From: Azospirillum sp. OGB3
Lineage (GTDB): Bacteria > Pseudomonadota > Alphaproteobacteria > Azospirillales > Azospirillaceae
Reading direction: 5' to 3'
NCBI RefSeq assembly: GCF_014192915.1
Contig: NZ_JACHYN010000010.1
Span: 124,001 to 188,000, forward strand
Length of the DNA: 64,000 bases
This document shows positions 9,025-17,964 of this stretch, in pieces (position 1 is the first letter of the stretch; every line of letters begins with the position of its first letter). Under the pieces are notes generated by a model. It was not told the DNA's origin. It worked only from the letters and a program-made list of their open reading frames with translations, and did not search any database. The position numbers and the translations under genes were made by a program.

Positions 9025-10131
9025 ATGAGTGTGGCCGGAAACGAACTGTTCGAGCTTTCCCGGGGCGTCCTGGATGTCGCTTCCCGGAAAGTGTCTTTGA
9101 TCGAAGACATTACCCGCCGCACCAAGATGCTGGCGATGAACGCCCTGATCGAGGCGTCGCGGGCCGGCGACGCCGGGCGGGGCTTCGCGGTGGTCGCGAA
9201 CGAGGTCTCCGAGATTTCCAAGCAGGTGAACACCATCACCAAGGAACTGCGGTCGGAGATCGTCTCGCGCGTCGACCACCTGACCACCACCGGCAGCGCC
9301 ATGGTGCAGGAGATGCACGGGCGGCGTCTGGCCGACCTGTCGCTGAACATGATCGAGATCATCGACCGGAACCTGTACGAGCGGTCCTGCGACGTGCGCT
9401 GGTGGGCGACCGACAGCGCGGTGGTGGACTGCGCCGCCGACCCGACCGAGGTGAACCGCCAGCACGCCTCGCACCGGCTGGGCGTCATCCTGGAATCCTA
9501 CACCGTCTATCTCGACCTGTGGATCGCCGACCTGAAGGGGGAGGTGATCGCCACCGGCCGTCCCGGCCGCTACCCCGGCGCCCAGGGTGCCCGCGTGGGA
9601 GACGAGGGGTGGTTCCGCCAGGCGCTGGCCACGCGCAACGGCGGCGAGTTCACGGTGGGCGACGTGGCGCGCAACGGCCGCCTGGAGGACCGGGTGGTCG
9701 CCACCTACGCCACCGCGATCCGGCGCGGCGGCGAGGCGGACGGCGATCCGATCGGCGTGCTGGGCATCTTCTTCGACTGGGAGCCTCAGGCCGCCGCCGT
9801 CGTCCAGGGCGTCCGGCTGGAGGAGGAGGAGCGCTCCCGCTCGCGCTGCCTTCTGCTCGACGCGCGGCACCGCGTGATCGCCTCGTCCGACGGGCGCGGC
9901 ATCCTCAGCGAGACCGTCCAGATCCGCCGCAGCGGCGAGAGCATGGGCCATTACGCCGACGGCGCCGGGCGCACCTACGGCTACGCCCTGACGCCGGGCT
10001 ACGAGACCTACAAGGGGCTGGGCTGGTACGGGGTGATCGTGCAGGACCCCGATCCACGCCAGCAGCAGGCGCCCGCAACCTCTGGTGGGCACGGGCGTAT
10101 GGGAATGAACGGGGCCGGGCTTCACGGGTAA
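9025..10131 (+). CDS. soluble chemoreceptor-like protein: short MCP core followed by Cache domain
   Basis: About 368 residues with inverted order. Residues 1-85 form only the MCP hairpin tip (KMLAMNALIEASRAGDAGRGF, then VVANEVSEIS). Residues 110-355 look like a double Cache sensor (GDEGWFRQALATRNGGEF, ATYATAI, GVLGIFFDW). There is no transmembrane helix or HAMP domain. The methylation helices are too short for a normal receptor, so it may act as a CheA/CheW adaptor with an internal sensor. The ATG at 9025 is preceded by AGAGG; GTG 9016 is the alternative. A double Cache domain in the cytoplasm is unusual. Confidence 0.8.
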   Translation: MSVAGNELFELSRGVLDVASRKVSLIEDITRRTKMLAMNALIEASRAGDAGRGFAVVANEVSEISKQVNTITKELRSEIVSRVDHLTTTGSAMVQEMHGRRLADLSLNMIEIIDRNLYERSCDVRWWATDSAVVDCAADPTEVNRQHASHRLGVILESYTVYLDLWIADLKGEVIATGRPGRYPGAQGARVGDEGWFRQALATRNGGEFTVGDVARNGRLEDRVVATYATAIRRGGEADGDPIGVLGIFFDWEPQAAAVVQGVRLEEEERSRSRCLLLDARHRVIASSDGRGILSETVQIRRSGESMGHYADGAGRTYGYALTPGYETYKGLGWYGVIVQDPDPRQQQAPATSGGHGRMGMNGAGLHG

Positions 10132-10210
10132 GGCTGGCATTCCCACCCTGCTCTGGTCATCGCGGCGGGTTTGCTTACACTTCGGGTCCGCCGCGTTGCT
10201 GGAGAGTTTC

Positions 10211-11209
10211 ATGTCGTCCACCGCCCGCCGTCTATACGTCCGCCGCGATACCTTCCCCATCGCGGGGACCTTCCGCATATCGCGCGGCGCCAAGACCGAG
10301 GCCGAGGTCGTGGTCGCCGAAGTGGTCGAGTCCTGCAAGCGGGGCCGCGGGGAATGCGTGCCCTACGCCCGCTACGGGGAGTCGCTGGACGAGACGGTCA
10401 GGACGCTGGAGTCCCTGGCCGGGGCGGTCGCGGACGGGCTGGACCGCGAGCGGCTGCGCGCCCTTCTGCCGCCGGGGGCGGCGCGCAACGCGCTGGACTG
10501 CGCGCTGTGGGACCTGGAGGCCAAACAGGCGGGCAAACCGGCGTGGCGGCTCGCCGGGCTGCCCGACGCGCCGAAGAAGCTGACCACCTGCTACACGCTG
10601 AGCGTGGACGAGCCCGCGGCGATGGCCGCCTCCGCCAAGGCGCGGGCGGCGGACCATCCGCTGCTCAAGATGAAGCTGACCGGGGAGGGCGACCTCGACC
10701 GCGTGCGCGCGGTGCGCGAGGCCGCCCCGACCACCCGCCTGATCGTCGACGCCAACGAGGCCTGGACGCTGGAGATGCTCCGCCGCTTCGCCCCGGTGCT
10801 GGCCGATCTGGGGGTGGAGCTGATCGAGCAGCCGCTGCCCGCCGGCGAGGACGAGGCGCTGCGCGGCATCGACTGCCCGGTGGCGCTGGGCGCCGACGAA
10901 TCCTGCCATGGGCTGGATTCGCTCGACCGGCTGAAGGGCATCTACCGGGTGGTCAACATCAAGCTGGACAAGACCGGCGGCCTGACCGAGGCGCTGCTGC
11001 TGAAGCAGGCGGCTCAGGAGTCCGGCTTCGAGATCATGGTCGGCTGCATGGTCGCCACCTCGCTGGCCATGGCGCCCGCCGTGCTGCTGGCCCAGGGCGC
11101 GCGCTACGTCGACCTCGACGGGCCGCTGCTGCTGGCCGAGGACCGCACGCCGGCCCTGCATTACGACGGTGGAACTCTGTGTCCGCCGGCCCCCGAACTC
11201 TGGGGATGA
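10211..11209 (+). CDS. dipeptide epimerase (L-Ala-D/L-Glu epimerase family)
   Basis: A 332-residue member of the enolase superfamily, muconate-lactonising subgroup. The active-site pattern is present: the KMK pair near residue 155, metal ligands in VDANEAW (near 182), ELIEQPLP (near 208) and GADESCHG (near 233), and the second lysine in VNIKLDKTGG (near 255). Such enzymes epimerise dipeptides from murein recycling, though specificity varies. ATG 10211 follows GGAG. The stop overlaps the next start (ATGA); first gene of a coupled three-gene operon. Confidence 0.87.
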   Translation: MSSTARRLYVRRDTFPIAGTFRISRGAKTEAEVVVAEVVESCKRGRGECVPYARYGESLDETVRTLESLAGAVADGLDRERLRALLPPGAARNALDCALWDLEAKQAGKPAWRLAGLPDAPKKLTTCYTLSVDEPAAMAASAKARAADHPLLKMKLTGEGDLDRVRAVREAAPTTRLIVDANEAWTLEMLRRFAPVLADLGVELIEQPLPAGEDEALRGIDCPVALGADESCHGLDSLDRLKGIYRVVNIKLDKTGGLTEALLLKQAAQESGFEIMVGCMVATSLAMAPAVLLAQGARYVDLDGPLLLAEDRTPALHYDGGTLCPPAPELWG

Positions 11210-11589
11210 GCGTTCCGGCCGGCAACCTGCTGGCGGGCCTGCCGGCGGAAGCGCTGCCGGACGAGATTTTCACGACATTGACGGAAGCGGCGGCGTCGTC
11301 TGGCACGGTGCGCATCGAGCGCATCCTGTCCACCGGTCAGGCGTCCCCCGACGGCATTTGGTACGATCAGGCGTGGGACGAGTTCGTGCTGGTCGTCCAG
11401 GGCGCGGCCCGGTTGCAGCTTGAGGATGAGGCGGAGCGGACGCTCGGACCCGGCGATTGGCTGATGATCCCCGCCGGGCGGCGGCATCGCGTGGCCTGGA
11501 CCGATCCGACCGCCCCGACCGTCTGGCTGGCGGTTCACATCGGCGAGAAGCAGCCCCCGGAGACACCGGGGCGGGGGGAGGACCAATGA
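11206..11589 (+). CDS. small cupin-domain protein
   Basis: A 127-residue single-domain cupin with the two conserved motifs: the first around WYDQAWDEFVLVVQGAARL, the second LGPGDWLMIPAGRRHRVAWT. The metal-binding histidines are only partly conserved in motif 1 (no HxH), so catalysis is uncertain. It is coupled by ATGA overlaps to both the epimerase upstream and the aminotransferase downstream, which suggests a shared pathway. Confidence 0.8.
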   Translation: MSVPAGNLLAGLPAEALPDEIFTTLTEAAASSGTVRIERILSTGQASPDGIWYDQAWDEFVLVVQGAARLQLEDEAERTLGPGDWLMIPAGRRHRVAWTDPTAPTVWLAVHIGEKQPPETPGRGEDQ

Positions 11590-12788
11590 CCATCGACGTC
11601 GCGCGCGCCCGCGCCGAGACGCCGGGCACCCGGCACGTCGCCCACTTCAACAACGCCGGGGCCGCCCTGCCGCCGCAGCCGGTGCTGGACGCCGTGACCG
11701 CGCATCTGGCGCTGGAGGCCACCATCGGTGGCTACGAGGCGGCCGAGCACGCCAACGGCCGGCTGGAGGGCGTCTACGACTCCGTGGCCCGCCTGCTCGC
11801 CTGCTCGCGGGATGAGGTGGCGCTGACGGAGAGCGCGACGGCGGCCTGGGGCATGGCCTTCAACGCGCTGGCCGCCCTGCCGGAGGAGGGCTTCCGGCCC
11901 GGCGACCGCATCCTGACGGCGCGCGCCGAATACGCCGCCAACCTGATTCCCTTCCTGCAGGCCTCCCGGCGCACCGGCGTGGCGGTCGAGGTGATTCCCA
12001 GTGATGAGACCGGCCAGACCTCCGTCGCGGCGCTGGAGGCGATGATCGGGGAGCCGGGGAAGGGTCCGGTCCGGCTGATCGCCATCACCCACATCCCGAC
12101 CAACGGCGGGCTGGTCAACCCGGCGGCCGCCATCGGGCGGGTGGCGCGGCGGCACGGCATCCCTTATCTGCTCGACGCCTGCCAGACGGTGGGCCAGATG
12201 CCGGTGGACGTCGAGGAATTGGGCTGCGACTTCCTGTCGGCGACCGGGCGCAAGTTCCTGCGCGCGCCGCGGGGCACCGGCTTCCTCTATGTCCGCAAGG
12301 ACTGGCTCGACCGCATCGAGCCGCACACGCTGGATCACAGCGGCGCCGCGCTGGTAGGGCCGGACCGCTACACCATGCGCCCCGACGCCCGCCGCTTCGA
12401 GCTGTGGGAAAGCAACATCGCCGCCCGGCTCGGGCTGGGGGTGGCGGTGGACTACGCGCTGTCCTGGGGGCTGGCGGCGATCCGCGACCGCGCCTTCGCG
12501 CTGGCCGACGCGCTGCGGCAGGGCCTAGACGCGCTTCCCGGCGTGACGGTGCGCGACCTCGGGGCGGAGCGCTGCGCCATCGTCACCTTCACGGTGGACG
12601 GTCACGACCCGCGCGCCATCAAGGCCGCCCTGCGCGGTCAGGGCATCAACCTGTCGGTGTCCTCGGCGCCCTCGACCCCCTTCGACATGGAGGCCCGTGG
12701 CCTGACCGAGGTCGTCCGCGCCTCTCCGCACTATTACAACGACGAGGCGGAGGTGGAACGGCTGCTGGCGGCGGTGAAGGCGCTGTAG
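11586..12788 (+). CDS. class V aminotransferase-fold PLP enzyme
   Basis: A 400-residue PLP-dependent enzyme of the NifS/isopenicillin-N epimerase-like group. It has HFNNAGAALPP at the N-terminus, the PLP aspartate in YLLDACQTVGQ (near 200), and the Schiff-base lysine in SATGRKFLRAPRGTG (near 224). No cysteine-desulfurase catalytic loop is visible, so a desulfurase role is unlikely. Epimerase, cupin and PLP enzyme together suggest modification of an amino acid or small peptide. It converges with the glycosyltransferase gene, 3 bp apart. Confidence 0.85.
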   Translation: MTIDVARARAETPGTRHVAHFNNAGAALPPQPVLDAVTAHLALEATIGGYEAAEHANGRLEGVYDSVARLLACSRDEVALTESATAAWGMAFNALAALPEEGFRPGDRILTARAEYAANLIPFLQASRRTGVAVEVIPSDETGQTSVAALEAMIGEPGKGPVRLIAITHIPTNGGLVNPAAAIGRVARRHGIPYLLDACQTVGQMPVDVEELGCDFLSATGRKFLRAPRGTGFLYVRKDWLDRIEPHTLDHSGAALVGPDRYTMRPDARRFELWESNIAARLGLGVAVDYALSWGLAAIRDRAFALADALRQGLDALPGVTVRDLGAERCAIVTFTVDGHDPRAIKAALRGQGINLSVSSAPSTPFDMEARGLTEVVRASPHYYNDEAEVERLLAAVKAL

Positions 12789-12791
12789 GCG

Positions 12792-13976
12792 CTACAGCAC
12801 CGACTCCACGACCTCCGCCACGCCGTCAGCGTAACGGTCCCAGGTCAGCCCGGCCAGGAAGGCGGCGCCCGCCCGCCCGATGGCCGCGGCGCGGGCCCGG
12901 TCGGCCCACAGCCCTTCCAGCGCCGCGACGATCTCCTCCACGTCGCTCTCGCCCCAGCCCTCCGTGCCGAAGGACGTCCGGATGGCGCCCTGTCGGGTCA
13001 GCGGGACGCAACGGTCCGTTCCGATCAGGTCGAGGTGCCCGGTGTTTGCCGACAGGATGGCAGGGACGCCGCAGGCCATGCATTCCATGGCGACGAGGTT
13101 GGTCCCGCCCTCGCCGCGGTTGGGGAACAGGCCGACGTCGACCTCGCGCAGGATGCGGGCCATGTCGGCGTTGGGCACCGGGCCGAGGTCCATCACCTGA
13201 TCGGGCGGCACGCCGTTGGCCACCGCCCAGCCCGCGCCGTCGAACTGCCCGTTGTCGTGGAAGGGCACCGGCGCCACGGCGGGGTTGGCCTCCAGCGAGC
13301 GGGCGCTTTCCGGCCAGGGGTTGTGCCACGCCGTCAGCAGCAGCGCCTCGGGATGGCGCTCGGCGAAGGCGCAGAAGGCGAGCAGGGCGAGGTCCTGCCC
13401 CTTGCGGAACTCCGGCTTGCCGCCGGAGAAGACGACGAAGCGGTCCTTGAACCAGCCGACCTTGGGCGCCGGGTGGAAATGGGTGGGATCGACGCCCTGC
13501 AGCACCGTGCGGACCCGCCCGATGCCGGCGCCGGTCAGCACCCGCTCGACGAAGCTCGACCCGGCGACGATGGCCGCGCACTGCTCCGCCCGTGCCCGGC
13601 CCTCGGCGTCGATGGCGGAGTCCTCCAGATAGCAGACGCCGACGGTGGGTTGGCCCTTGACCGTCACCCCCTCCACCGACCGGCTGCCGACGAGGTTGTT
13701 GCCGAGCCCGCGCAGCACCGGTACCGACACGCCGATCTCCTGCCCAGCATGGGGCGCGATCTGCCGGCACAGTGCCTCGGATTCGCGGACGAAGCCGGCC
13801 ATGCGCCGCCATTCCAGCGGCGACAGCGCGATGTCCTCCAGCCGCAGCGGCAGCGAGCAGACCGGCACCAGCCGCCCGCTGCGCGTCCAGCTCAGCGCCA
13901 GTTGCAGCCCGTTGACGCCCCAGCCGCTGTAGCTGGACAGGCCCCATTGAATGACGGCGGGCAGGGCGTTGGGCAT
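12792..13976 (-). CDS. glycosyltransferase family 4 protein
   Basis: A 394-residue GT-B glycosyltransferase. The C-terminal half has the GT4 nucleotide-sugar motif EGGTNLVAMECMACGVPAIL, preceded by VVFSGGKPEFRKGQDLAL. The N-terminal WGLSSYSGWGVNGLQLAL resembles a glycine-rich acceptor domain. The start at 13976 has GGAG 8 bases upstream. Donor and acceptor are unknown; no other polysaccharide gene is adjacent. Confidence 0.82.
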   Translation of the reverse strand: MPNALPAVIQWGLSSYSGWGVNGLQLALSWTRSGRLVPVCSLPLRLEDIALSPLEWRRMAGFVRESEALCRQIAPHAGQEIGVSVPVLRGLGNNLVGSRSVEGVTVKGQPTVGVCYLEDSAIDAEGRARAEQCAAIVAGSSFVERVLTGAGIGRVRTVLQGVDPTHFHPAPKVGWFKDRFVVFSGGKPEFRKGQDLALLAFCAFAERHPEALLLTAWHNPWPESARSLEANPAVAPVPFHDNGQFDGAGWAVANGVPPDQVMDLGPVPNADMARILREVDVGLFPNRGEGGTNLVAMECMACGVPAILSANTGHLDLIGTDRCVPLTRQGAIRTSFGTEGWGESDVEEIVAALEGLWADRARAAAIGRAGAAFLAGLTWDRYADGVAEVVESVL

Positions 13977-13999
13977 GGGGCGTGCTCCGGGTTGGATTG

Positions 14000-14140
14000 C
14001 CCTCTTCCCTCTGGGGAGAGGGTGGCCCGGAGGGCCGGGTGAGGGGGATGCGCTTTGTGGTCGGTCCGGCAAAGGCGCACCCCCCTCACCCTAACCCTCT
14101 CTCCGGAGGGGAGAGGGGAGAAAGTTGAGGGGAGAGGGGA
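14000..14140. repeat. REP-like GC-rich inverted repeat cluster
   Basis: The arms GGTGAGGGGG (from 14038) and CCCCCCTCACC (to 14090) pair around the spacer. Nested hairpins flank them: GGCCCGGAGGGCC, and CCCTCT...AGAGGG on both sides. It belongs to the family of CCCTCTCC/GGGAGAGGG hairpins seen in other spacers of this window. Confidence 0.65.
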
Positions 14141-14144
14141 AAAA

Positions 14145-14546
14145 TCAGCCGTGCCGCGCGGTGGGAGAGACGTCGCCCATGGACTCCGAGACCGGGGCGT
14201 AGGGTTCGTCGATCAGCCCTTCGACCTTGGCGGCCATGATGAAGTCGTTCTCGTGTAGGCCCCTGATCTTGTGCGTCCAGAAGGTGACCGTGCAATGACC
14301 CCAGCCATAGAGGATCTCGGCGTGGTGGCCCTCCGCCTCGCACAGGTCGCCGACGCGCATCGCGAAATGCTGGGCCTCGCGGAAGTTGGAGAAGCGGTAG
14401 TCGCGCTCCAGCCGGTCGGGGTCCGGCTTGATCGACCAGCCGGGGACCTGCACCAGATAATTCTCCGCCATGGCGCGGTCCATCGGGGGAATGCCGCCGC
14501 GGCAGGGTTCGCAGCTCTTTCCCGCCAGCTCCTGGTGTGTCGCCAT
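14145..14546 (-). CDS. phhB: 4a-hydroxytetrahydrobiopterin dehydratase (pterin carbinolamine dehydratase)
   Basis: A 133-residue PCD/DCoH-fold protein. The active-site region is EAEGHHAEILYGWGHCTVTF, followed by WTHKIRGLHENDF; the paired histidines match the family pattern. It regenerates pterin cofactor for aromatic amino-acid hydroxylases, although many bacteria keep it without such an enzyme nearby. The N-terminus carries a KSCEPC segment. The start at 14546 follows GGAGGA. Divergent from the uracil-DNA glycosylase gene. Confidence 0.88.
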   Translation of the reverse strand: MATHQELAGKSCEPCRGGIPPMDRAMAENYLVQVPGWSIKPDPDRLERDYRFSNFREAQHFAMRVGDLCEAEGHHAEILYGWGHCTVTFWTHKIRGLHENDFIMAAKVEGLIDEPYAPVSESMGDVSPTARHG

Positions 14547-14635
14547 CTCGCGTCCTCCTGTGTTGTTGGATTCGACTCCTCGTTTTGAACAATGCTGGGG
14601 CCGAAGCCTCGCGGCGGCAAGCCTCACGACCAGCC

Positions 14636-15241
14636 ATGGACGCGCGCATGACGGACCTGCCCTTCGCCGATTACCAACAGCCCACGAAGACCGCCGCCGG
14701 GCCGCGCCTCGCCATCGTGGGGGAGGCGCCGGGGGCGGAGGAGGTGCGGCGCGGCGTGCCCTTCGTCGGGCGCAGCGGCCAGCTCCTCGACGAGACGCTG
14801 AAGGCAGTGGGCGTGGAGCGGGCGGAATGCCTCGTCGCCAACGTCTTCCGTTACCAGCCGCCGGGCAACAAGGTCGGCCATTTCTTCGCCTCGCGCACCC
14901 GTGCCAGGAAGGAGGGGCGGGCGCTGGACGAGCGCTGGGGGCCGTTCGGCACCTCCGACTGGGTGCTGGGGGAATTCTCCGGCGAGATCGAGCATCTGCA
15001 GCGGACGCTGGAGGGCTTCGCCCCCCGCGTCATCGTCGCGCTGGGCCGCACGCCGCTGTGGGCGCTGACCGGGCTGAACGGGATCATGCAGCTCCGCGGC
15101 ACGGTCCAGCCCTGCCGCCTCGTGCCGGGGGCGGAGGTGGTGGCGACCTTCCACCCCAGCTACATCCTGCGCGGCCAGCTCGCTGAACAGCCGACCTTCC
15201 TGGCCGACCTGAAACTGGCCGCGTCGCGCCTGACGGCGTAA
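14636..15241 (+). CDS. uracil-DNA glycosylase superfamily protein
   Basis: A 201-residue protein with the family 4/5-like core: IVGEAPGAEEVRRGVPFVGRSG (motif A region), then NVFRYQPPGNK, and the C-terminal motif TFHPSYILRG. It would remove uracil from DNA. The four cysteines that bind Fe-S in classical family 4 enzymes are not apparent, so this is a divergent member. The start is either ATG 14636 or ATG 14648; neither has a strong ribosome site. Confidence 0.8.
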   Translation: MDARMTDLPFADYQQPTKTAAGPRLAIVGEAPGAEEVRRGVPFVGRSGQLLDETLKAVGVERAECLVANVFRYQPPGNKVGHFFASRTRARKEGRALDERWGPFGTSDWVLGEFSGEIEHLQRTLEGFAPRVIVALGRTPLWALTGLNGIMQLRGTVQPCRLVPGAEVVATFHPSYILRGQLAEQPTFLADLKLAASRLTA

Positions 15242-15247
15242 GCGCCC

Positions 15248-16222
15248 TTACGCCCGCTCGGCGGCCTCCGCCAGACCGAGGAAGGCGGGAAGCTCGTGAA
15301 TGATGACGTAGGTCGGGATGGGGGTCAGGAAGTCACGCATCCGGCCCTTCTCCATGAAGCGCTTGCGGAAACGGGAGTGGGTGAACAGGGTGCCCAGCTT
15401 CGGCACGATGCCGCCGGCGATGTAGATGCCGCCGCGCGCCCCCAGCGTCAGCGCGAGGTTGCCCGCCACGGTGCCGAGCATCGCGCAGAACATCTCCACC
15501 GCCTCCACGCAATGCGGGTTGGTGTTGGCGGTCGCCGCGTCGGACACCTGGGCCGGGGTGAAGGGCTCCGGCTCCTGGTGGTCGAGGACGCACAGCGCCT
15601 GATAGAGGTTGACCAGCCCCGGCCCGGACAGCACCCGCTCCGCCGACACATGGTCGAAGCTCTTGCGGAGTTGGGCCAGGACGGCGCTCTCGCGGTCGCT
15701 GACCGGCGCCATGGTGACGTGGCCGCCCTCCGCGGCGAGCGCGGTCCAGCCCTCGGCGCCGGGCACCAGCCCCGACACGCCCAGCCCGCTGCCCGGCCCG
15801 ATCACCCCGACGACGCGGCCCGGTTCCGGCGCGCCTTCGCCCACCTGGCGCACATCGGCGGCGGTGAGGCGGGGCACCGACAGGGCGACGGCGGTGAAAT
15901 CGTTGATGACTGCCAGCCGCTCCAGCCCCAGCCGGCCGCGCACCTCGGCCGTGGAGAAGGACCAGCCGCGGTTGGTCATCAGCACCGCGTCGCCGGTCAC
16001 CGGGCCGGCGATGGCGAAGGCGCCGCGGCTGGGCCGGGCGTCGTGCGCCACGCCGCCCAGATAGGCGAGCGCCGCCGCCTCCAGCGACGGGAAGTCGGCG
16101 CAGCGCAGCACGCGCGAACCGTGGATGCCCGTGCCGTCGATCAGGCCGAAGCGGGCGTTGGTGGCGCCGATGTCGGCGACCAGGGTGACGGGGCCGGAGG
16201 CGGCATTGCTGTCTGTGGTCAT
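15248..16222 (-). CDS. glk: glucokinase
   Basis: A 324-residue Glk-type hexokinase. The phosphate-1 motif is ADIGATNARFGL near residue 15, the catalytic aspartate is in INDFTAVAL (near 106), and GPGSGLGVSGLV is near 140. It phosphorylates glucose with ATP, feeding the Entner-Doudoroff pathway used by azospirilla. It begins 10 bp after otsA on the same strand, so the two are probably co-transcribed and linked through glucose-6-phosphate. Confidence 0.93.
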   Translation of the reverse strand: MTTDSNAASGPVTLVADIGATNARFGLIDGTGIHGSRVLRCADFPSLEAAALAYLGGVAHDARPSRGAFAIAGPVTGDAVLMTNRGWSFSTAEVRGRLGLERLAVINDFTAVALSVPRLTAADVRQVGEGAPEPGRVVGVIGPGSGLGVSGLVPGAEGWTALAAEGGHVTMAPVSDRESAVLAQLRKSFDHVSAERVLSGPGLVNLYQALCVLDHQEPEPFTPAQVSDAATANTNPHCVEAVEMFCAMLGTVAGNLALTLGARGGIYIAGGIVPKLGTLFTHSRFRKRFMEKGRMRDFLTPIPTYVIIHELPAFLGLAEAAERA

Positions 16223-16232
16223 AAAGTCAGTT

Positions 16233-17630
16233 TCACCCGTACGGCGCGCGCGTCAAGGCATCGACGTAGCTTTCCCGCCACCAGCCGATGTCGTGGCTGC
16301 GCAGGATGCGCATCATCGCGGCGTGGCGCTCCTTGCGCTCGGGCAGCGACATGGTCAGGGCGCGCTGCAGGGCGTCGGCGACCGCTTCGATGTCGAAGGG
16401 ATTGACGATCAGCGCCGAATCGAGTTCGCGCGCCGCCCCGGCGAAGCTGGACAGCACCAGCACGCCGGGGTCGTCGGCGTCCTGGCAGGCGACATACTCC
16501 TTGGCGACGAGATTCATGCCGTCGCGCAGCGGGGTGACCAGCCCGACATGGGCGGTGCGGTAGAAACCGGCCAGCACGCGCCGCCCGAAGCTCTTGTTCA
16601 GGTAGCGGATCGGCACCCAGTCGAATTCGGCGAAGCGCCCGTTGATGCGTCCGGACAGCTCCGACAGCTCGCGCTTGATGGCGATGTATTCGGGCACGTC
16701 CTCGCGGCTCGGCGGCGCCACCTGAAGGAAGGAGACGCGGTTGCAATGCTCCGGGTAGGCCGCCAGAAGCTGTTCGAAGGCCTGGAAGCGCTGCGGCAGG
16801 CCTTTCGAGTAGTCCAGCCGGTCGACCCCGATGATCAGCTGCCGCCCGACGAGGCTTTCCTTCAGCCGCTGGGTGTGGCGTGAACGCCCGGAGGTTTCGG
16901 CGATGCCCACCAGATTTTCGGTGTCGATGCTGATGGGAAAGGCGCGGGCCAGCAGCGTGCGCCCGAAGGCGTGGATCAGCATGCCGCCCTCGGGGCCGCG
17001 GTCCTCCACCTCGCCGTCCAGCTCCTGCCGGATGTAGTCGGCGAAGCTGCGCAGGTCGACCTGGGTGTGGAAGCCGACGAGGTCGTAGGCGCACAGCTCG
17101 CGGATCAGCTCCCGGTGGTTCGGCAGGGCCACCAGGATTTCCGGGGCCGGGAAAGGCGTATGCAGGAAGAAGCCCATGCGCTGGGTGCAGCCGCGCTGGC
17201 GCAATTCCTCGCCGAAGGGGATCAGATGGTAGTCGTGGACCCACACCATGTCGTCCGGCTGGAGAAGCGGAACCAGCTTCTCCGCGAAATAGCCGTTGAC
17301 CCGCTTGTAGCCTTCGCGCGTGCGGCGGCTGACCTCGATCAGGCCGACGCGGTAATGGAACAGCGGCCACAGGGTCTGGTTGGCGAAGCCGTTGTAATAT
17401 TCCTCGAAGTCGCGGCGGCTGAGGTCCAGCGTCGCGTAGGTCAGGCGTCCGACGTCGGTGCGCCGGGGCTCGCTCTGCGACTCCTCCTCGACCACCGTGC
17501 CGCTCCAGCCGAACCAGATGCCTCCGGTCTTCTTCAGCGCGGCCAGCACGGCCACGGCGAGGCCCCCGGCGGCCTGCTTGCCTTCGTCGATGGGGGCGAC
17601 GCGGTTGGATACGACGACCAGTCTGCTCAC
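16233..17630 (-). CDS. otsA: trehalose-6-phosphate synthase
   Basis: A 465-residue GT20 enzyme, close in length to E. coli OtsA (474). Motifs in order: VVSNRVAP at the start, GGIWFGWSG, VWVHDYHLIPFG, HTPFPAPEI, RLDYSKGL, NLVAKEYVA and LVLSSFAGAARELDSAL. It makes trehalose-6-phosphate from UDP-glucose and glucose-6-phosphate for osmoprotection. GTG 17630 is chosen because GGAGAA lies 8 bases upstream and the protein then starts at the conserved SRLVVVSNR. No otsB is in the window. Confidence 0.95.
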   Translation of the reverse strand: MSRLVVVSNRVAPIDEGKQAAGGLAVAVLAALKKTGGIWFGWSGTVVEEESQSEPRRTDVGRLTYATLDLSRRDFEEYYNGFANQTLWPLFHYRVGLIEVSRRTREGYKRVNGYFAEKLVPLLQPDDMVWVHDYHLIPFGEELRQRGCTQRMGFFLHTPFPAPEILVALPNHRELIRELCAYDLVGFHTQVDLRSFADYIRQELDGEVEDRGPEGGMLIHAFGRTLLARAFPISIDTENLVGIAETSGRSRHTQRLKESLVGRQLIIGVDRLDYSKGLPQRFQAFEQLLAAYPEHCNRVSFLQVAPPSREDVPEYIAIKRELSELSGRINGRFAEFDWVPIRYLNKSFGRRVLAGFYRTAHVGLVTPLRDGMNLVAKEYVACQDADDPGVLVLSSFAGAARELDSALIVNPFDIEAVADALQRALTMSLPERKERHAAMMRILRSHDIGWWRESYVDALTRAPYG

Positions 17631-17964
17631 GTGGGTGGTTCTCCGGTGCCGGACGGCCGCGTGGTTAAGCGGCCGAATGGCGCGTGTCGGGGCGGACCCC
17701 GGGACGCGCAGGGACAAAACGACCGTGTGGGGGGTTGGTTCCCTATCGGTCGAATGGGTTATGCCGAAGGGCCGGGGTGGGTTGGCGGGCGCGCCGCCAG
17801 CCCCAGATTGTGCGGGAGCAGGGATGGGACTCTGTGTGCAATGCAGCATAAACGGCTGCTTGCGCCGCGCCGAAGCTTTGTCTTAACTTTGGTTAAACCA
17901 TTGAATAGCATGAAAAAACATTTTCCCTCTTGATCCCCGGACGGGGTTTCATCATATTGTGCAG
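17631..17964. other. otsA upstream region, 334 bp
   Basis: No gene seen. The stretch 17880-17930 is AT-rich and may hold the otsA promoter on the minus strand. It leads into the small RNA on the plus strand. Confidence 0.4.

Noticed and set aside
8830..10338. Minus-strand frame of 502 codons opposite the soluble chemoreceptor
   Set aside because: Composition is typical of GC-rich antisense frames, and the plus strand holds clear MCP and Cache motifs.
11586..12788. Class V PLP enzyme as a second NifS-type desulfurase
   Set aside because: It lacks the SSGSACTSG-type catalytic cysteine loop and sits far from Fe-S genes.
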